Source: JBKHBT01 sp046542255
Lineage (GTDB): Bacteria; UBP14; UBA6098; JBKHBT01
Direction: 5' to 3'
NCBI GenBank assembly: GCA_046542255.1
Contig: JBKHBT010000026.1
Location: forward strand, 1-37,525
Length of the DNA: 37,525 bases
Each line of letters starts with the position of its first letter. Within the stretch, counting starts at the first letter, position 1. A model generated the notes under the pieces. The model was not told where the DNA came from and searched no databases. It saw only the letters and a program-made list of their open reading frames with translations. This document shows, in pieces, positions 34,790 to 37,525 of this stretch. Made by a program: the position numbers and the translations under genes.

Positions 34790-35228
34790 ATTCAAAAGGC
34801 GAAGCACCAGAGCCTCGTGCTTATAATCTCCAAAGGCTCCATACTTGACAAAACGAATATATACTCTTCCAGGTTCTCGGAAGCTCCGCTTCAATTCTCT
34901 TTGATAGTTTGTGGAAACGCAGCTTCACAACGAGGATAAAAATACAAAATTGTTTATTTTACATAAATTTGTAACACTGAATCTGGGTATATAAAATTTA
35001 TTGCAATTCGAATAAAAAATTGCCACAAAATAAACTAGCCTTCTCGACCCGAAAAATCTTCTTTTCATGTAATCTCCAAGCTCAATGAGCTAAATATTAT
35101 TATTTTGGCAATTAGCCTAAGTTAGTTTATATTAAGAAGTTATCAACATGTGTAAAAATTTCCCATAAGAATTTTGCCTTTTCGAATATATACGGCTCGA
35201 TGGCTTGATTTCACTGGATTTTTTGCTT
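34790..35228. other. non-coding stretch with degenerate palindromes
   Basis: No ORF with a ribosome-binding site was found. The segment 34800-34940 holds short hairpins: AAGCAC/GTGCTT near 34802, and GAAGC-TCC-GCTTC at 34880-34892. Words such as GTGGAAACGCAGCTTCAC near 34912-34929 resemble decayed dispersed intergenic repeats. From 34940 on it is AT-rich with no visible feature. Confidence 0.4.
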
Positions 35229-35245
35229 CTGGCATACAATTTGCA
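35229..35245 (+). promoter_or_regulatory. sigma54 (-24/-12) promoter
   Basis: CTGGCA (35229-35234) and TTTGCA (35240-35245) place GG and GC exactly 12 bp apart, matching the sigma54 consensus TGGCAC-N5-TTGCA except for one base. Predicted start is near 35256. A Shine-Dalgarno sequence (GAAGGAG) and the ATG of the 46-aa ORF follow at 35271 and 35285. Confidence 0.7.
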
Positions 35246-35284
35246 GATTAAATAGGCAGATAAACACTATGAAGGAGCGTAAAA

Positions 35285-35425
35285 ATGACCAGAAAAGAAA
35301 TGGAACAAGTCCTCGCAGCGAAGGCGCTTATCTACGCCCTCGCTGGAAGAGTTGAAAAGTCCGAGAAAATTCGTTCAATCCTGATTAATTTGCAAAGAAA
35401 GAAGAAAAATCTCGCTAAAATGTAA
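35285..35425 (+). CDS. 46-aa basic small protein behind a sigma54 promoter
   Basis: The product starts MTRKEMEQVLAAKALIYAL, continues AGRVEKSEKIRSI and ends LINLQRKKKNLAKM. It is basic and probably all-helical (an amphipathic N-terminal helix and a Lys/Arg-rich C-terminal helix). The ribosome-binding site AAGGAG lies 8 bp before the ATG, and the sigma54 promoter at 35229-35245 is ideally placed. It stops 6 bp before the end of the convergent PLP-enzyme gene. I do not recognise the family. Coding is supported by promoter, ribosome-binding site and a clean frame, not by homology. Confidence 0.6.
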   Translation: MTRKEMEQVLAAKALIYALAGRVEKSEKIRSILINLQRKKKNLAKM

Positions 35426-35431
35426 TTGTTT

Positions 35432-36607
35432 TTAGACTATCGTATCGAGCGCAGTTCTGAGGTCATCGATAAGGTCATCGATATCTTCGATACCCAGAGA
35501 CAATCTTGTAAATCCCGGAATGATGCCAACTTCATCGAGTTCTTCCTGGGTCAGTGGCGCATGGGATGTATTAAATGGCATTTCGATAAGGGATTCTACT
35601 CCGCCGAGTGATGTGGCCTCGACAGGGAATTTTAGATTCTTGAGCATCTTCAGGCCGGCATCATTACCGCCTTTGACTACAAAAGAGATAAGCCCGCCAT
35701 AATATTTCAGCAGTTTACTCGCCATCTTATGATTGGGATGATCTTCCAATCCAGGATAGATAACCTTCTCGATAGCTTTGTGTTTTGTCATAAATTTTGC
35801 CATCTTCATAGCATTCTCGCTCTGGCGTTGATAGCGAAGTGGCAATGTCTTCATGCCTCTTTCCAAAAGGAATGCAGCAAAAGGATCGGCATTTGCACCC
35901 AATGATATAGAAGTCGTCCATACCTTTTTCATAAGCTCATCACGGCCGCAGACTACTCCACCAACGATATCGGAATGGCCGCCAAGGAATTTAGTACTGG
36001 ACTCGAGTACAATATCCACGCCATGCTCCAGCGGACGGAAATTTGCAGGCGATGCAAATGTATTATCGATTATCGATACAAGTCCATGTTTTTTCGCTAT
36101 TTCTACTATTGCCGGGATATTAGGCACCTTAAGAAGTGGATTGGTAATTGTTTCGAAATAGAGGACCTTCGTATTGTCTTTGACGGCTGCTTCTATTGCA
36201 TCGGCATCAGAAGGATCGACATTGATTATTTCGATACCGAATCTGGAGAGTTCGCGATTAATCAGCGCGACTGTTCCGCCGTAGATATCCAAAGATGTAA
36301 CCAGCGAATCACCGCTATTTAGGAAAGACATAAGCGCTGCCGATATCGCTCCAAGCCCGGATGCATAGACTTCGCCACGTTCTGCGCCGTGAAGGTCGGC
36401 GAATCTTTCCGCTGCATTGCGAATTGTCGGATTACCCAGGCGCGTATAGAGATTGACTCCGCGAGTATTGCCGGAAAGGATCTCTTTGTATTGCTCATCG
36501 CCAAGAAAAAATGTCGATGATTGATAAATCGGGAAAACAGCTGGTTTGCCTGGGCCTCTGTGCGATTCGGGATGTCTGCCATGGACTGCGATAGTACTTT
36601 CTTTCAT
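35432..36607 (-). CDS. cystathionine gamma-synthase/lyase-family PLP enzyme
   Basis: 391 aa, full length for the Cys/Met metabolism PLP-dependent family. The Schiff-base lysine is K206 (SSTKFLGGHSD). Other cofactor residues are Y54/R56 (YTRLGNP, reaching across the dimer), S87-type SGLGAI (about 83-88) and D181 (IIDNTFASP). The C-terminal signature GGVESLIEMP and the SLGIEDIDDLIDDL end are intact. Members carry out transsulfuration (cystathionine gamma-synthase or gamma-lyase, O-acetylhomoserine sulfhydrylase) or methionine gamma-lysis. These cannot be separated reliably here. It is monocistronic, with a weak ribosome-binding site and an inverted repeat upstream at 36641-36711. Confidence 0.93.
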   Translation of the reverse strand: MKESTIAVHGRHPESHRGPGKPAVFPIYQSSTFFLGDEQYKEILSGNTRGVNLYTRLGNPTIRNAAERFADLHGAERGEVYASGLGAISAALMSFLNSGDSLVTSLDIYGGTVALINRELSRFGIEIINVDPSDADAIEAAVKDNTKVLYFETITNPLLKVPNIPAIVEIAKKHGLVSIIDNTFASPANFRPLEHGVDIVLESSTKFLGGHSDIVGGVVCGRDELMKKVWTTSISLGANADPFAAFLLERGMKTLPLRYQRQSENAMKMAKFMTKHKAIEKVIYPGLEDHPNHKMASKLLKYYGGLISFVVKGGNDAGLKMLKNLKFPVEATSLGGVESLIEMPFNTSHAPLTQEELDEVGIIPGFTRLSLGIEDIDDLIDDLRTALDTIV

Positions 36608-36640
36608 GATGCCTACTTTCTAGTTAAAGACAAATACCTA

Positions 36641-36711
36641 AATAAATGCCTTCTTTCTTAAGGTAAATTGATTATAGTTTTCAAAAAACCTAGTAAATTA
36701 TGGCATTTATT
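36641..36711. promoter_or_regulatory. 10-bp inverted repeat upstream of the PLP-enzyme gene
   Basis: AATAAATGCC (36641-36650) and GGCATTTATT (36702-36711) are perfect complements with a 51-bp loop. A further CCTA/TAGG pair lies just outside. It lies 33 bp upstream of the start codon, within the 346-bp gap 36608-36953. It could be an operator pair or an mRNA structure. The rest of the gap shows no ORF or known riboswitch. Confidence 0.45.
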
Positions 36712-36953
36712 TTGTTAGGCAAGCAAAATATTGGGTATTGAGATTAAGTTTTGATAGGTTATGGATTCGCCTTCAGGGAAATGTCTCAATTCTGTTTTAT
36801 CGGAATGCAAACTTTTCTATTTGCATAATTTTTAGCGACTTATAGCTATGGAACTAATTAACCTATATGGAGATATTCAGTAACAATATAAATAAGGCTA
36901 CTGCCTTACTTCAAAATATTAATGATAGAATCTGGCCAGTTCAGATTTGATAA

Positions 36954-37250
36954 TTACTGTTTCTCTGCTTCTTCGACCCAATCAGATAAAACATCGATAA
37001 TCTGTTTTGCCTGTTTGACGCTGGAGATATTGAATTTGGATTTCGGACGATAATAGCCACCCTGCTTTTGATAGCGTCTTATGGTATATTTATCCGGGCC
37101 ATATTGTTCATCTTTTCTGCTCCAAAGTTTATAGCGGAAAATTATCGTAGTCCATAAACCTTTTGTAAGGACTTCTTTATCCAGCTCTTTGGTTAATATA
37201 AGGTCGTCTTCTTCGTATTGTATCGTAAGTTCTTCTATTGTCTCAGCCAT
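36954..37250 (-). CDS. 98-aa conserved-looking hypothetical protein
   Basis: 98 aa, acidic at the N-terminus (MAETIEELTIQYEEDDLIL) and basic in the middle (YTIRRYQKQGGYYRPKSKF). The pattern TKGLWTTIIFRYKLW suggests beta strands, followed by a C-terminal helix (SVKQAKQIIDVLSDWVEEAE). It has a decent Shine-Dalgarno sequence (GGAGATAAA) before the ATG. It looks like a small cytoplasmic, possibly nucleic-acid-binding protein, but I cannot name the family. It stands alone between two AT-rich gaps. Confidence 0.7.
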   Translation of the reverse strand: MAETIEELTIQYEEDDLILTKELDKEVLTKGLWTTIIFRYKLWSRKDEQYGPDKYTIRRYQKQGGYYRPKSKFNISSVKQAKQIIDVLSDWVEEAEKQ

Positions 37251-37454
37251 TTTATCTCCTCTATTTATTGGATTAATTTACTTATCAAATCTTGAATATA
37301 GCCTAAATTCTTATTTTTACAACCATTAATTCTCTTCTAAAGCCATATATAAATAACATATATAATGCATAATATGAATGAAGCAAAAAGCTTTACTGAT
37401 GTTTTATCCTGAGAACTATAACAATGCAGAACAGTGCATTGCCTATAACCACCT

Positions 37455-37484
37455 GGTAGGGGCTGCTCGCGAGCAGCCCCTACC
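37455..37484. repeat. perfect 30-nt palindrome, GC-rich dispersed repeat type
   Basis: GGTAGGGGCTGCTCG (37455-37469) is followed immediately by its exact reverse complement (37470-37484). This GC-rich block stands out from AT-rich surroundings. It resembles the GTAGGGGC...GCCCCTAC intergenic repeats found in many environmental genomes. No T-run follows. The rest of 37251-37525 contains no recognisable feature. Confidence 0.75.
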
Positions 37485-37525
37485 GGTGATATTGGTGATT
37501 TTGTAATTTAATGAAAGGTTGCTCC

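Noticed and set aside
36608..36953. SAM or other riboswitch ahead of the PLP enzyme
   Set aside because: I found no recognisable conserved core, only a simple inverted repeat.

Overview
The window looks like a chromosomal piece from an uncultured Gram-negative bacterium of the FCB type (Bacteroidota/Cloacimonadota/WOR-3-like candidate phyla). This is an inference from three things: gingipain-type C25 peptidases, one with a FPNPFN-type C-terminal sorting/FlgD-like domain; a long cell-surface protein ending in a peptidase S74 chaperone; and lipoprotein-rich RND efflux genes. The DNA is AT-rich with frequent ATCGAT/TCGA words. The genetic code is standard.

Region 1 (1-9660) is a complete type I-B CRISPR-Cas locus on the minus strand. 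Transcription order is cas8b(csh1)-cas7(csh2)-cas5h-cas3, a 203-bp gap with hairpins, then cas6-cas1-cas2-cas4, a leader with two sigma70-like promoters, and an array of 38-bp repeats that runs off the left edge. Repeats read on the minus strand end in ATTGAAAC, the usual crRNA 5' tag, so array, leader and cas genes agree in orientation. A perfect 9-bp inverted repeat sits just upstream of the cas promoter. Next to it is a decayed IS4-type transposase whose N- and C-terminal parts are joined by an internal deletion.

Region 2 (10289-18563) is an ArsR-type regulated operon on the minus strand: arsR, a previously unmarked 40-codon ORF, TolC-like outer-membrane factor, membrane-fusion lipoprotein, RND pump, DGC-domain putative zinc-binding protein, thioredoxin-like lipoprotein, ArsF-like CxxC protein, ArsG/CcdA-like membrane protein. 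It couples a tripartite efflux pump to a chain of envelope thiol-redox proteins, most likely for arsenic or another thiol-reactive toxicant. Two members look damaged: the outer-membrane factor has a frameshift in its signal peptide, and the DGC gene has two in-frame stops. The arsR promoter contains a clear dyad operator.

Region 3 (19073-22473) holds an OFA-type MFS transporter on the plus strand, and on the minus strand a ferric-reductase-like flavohaem protein followed by a small exported protein that appears to start at CTG.

Region 4 (22625-34754) encodes very large exported proteins on the plus strand. The first is a C25-like protein whose catalytic His position is Gln and which lacks both propeptide and sorting domain. 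The second is an intact gingipain-like C25 protease with propeptide and sorting domain. The third is an S74-terminated surface protein carrying inserted jelly-roll and P-type domains, followed by a 60-aa membrane protein.

Region 5 (35229-37525) contains a 46-codon ORF behind a well-formed sigma54 promoter, a convergent cystathionine gamma-synthase/lyase-family enzyme, a small conserved-looking unknown protein and a perfect 30-nt palindrome at the right edge. No rRNA or tRNA gene was recognised.
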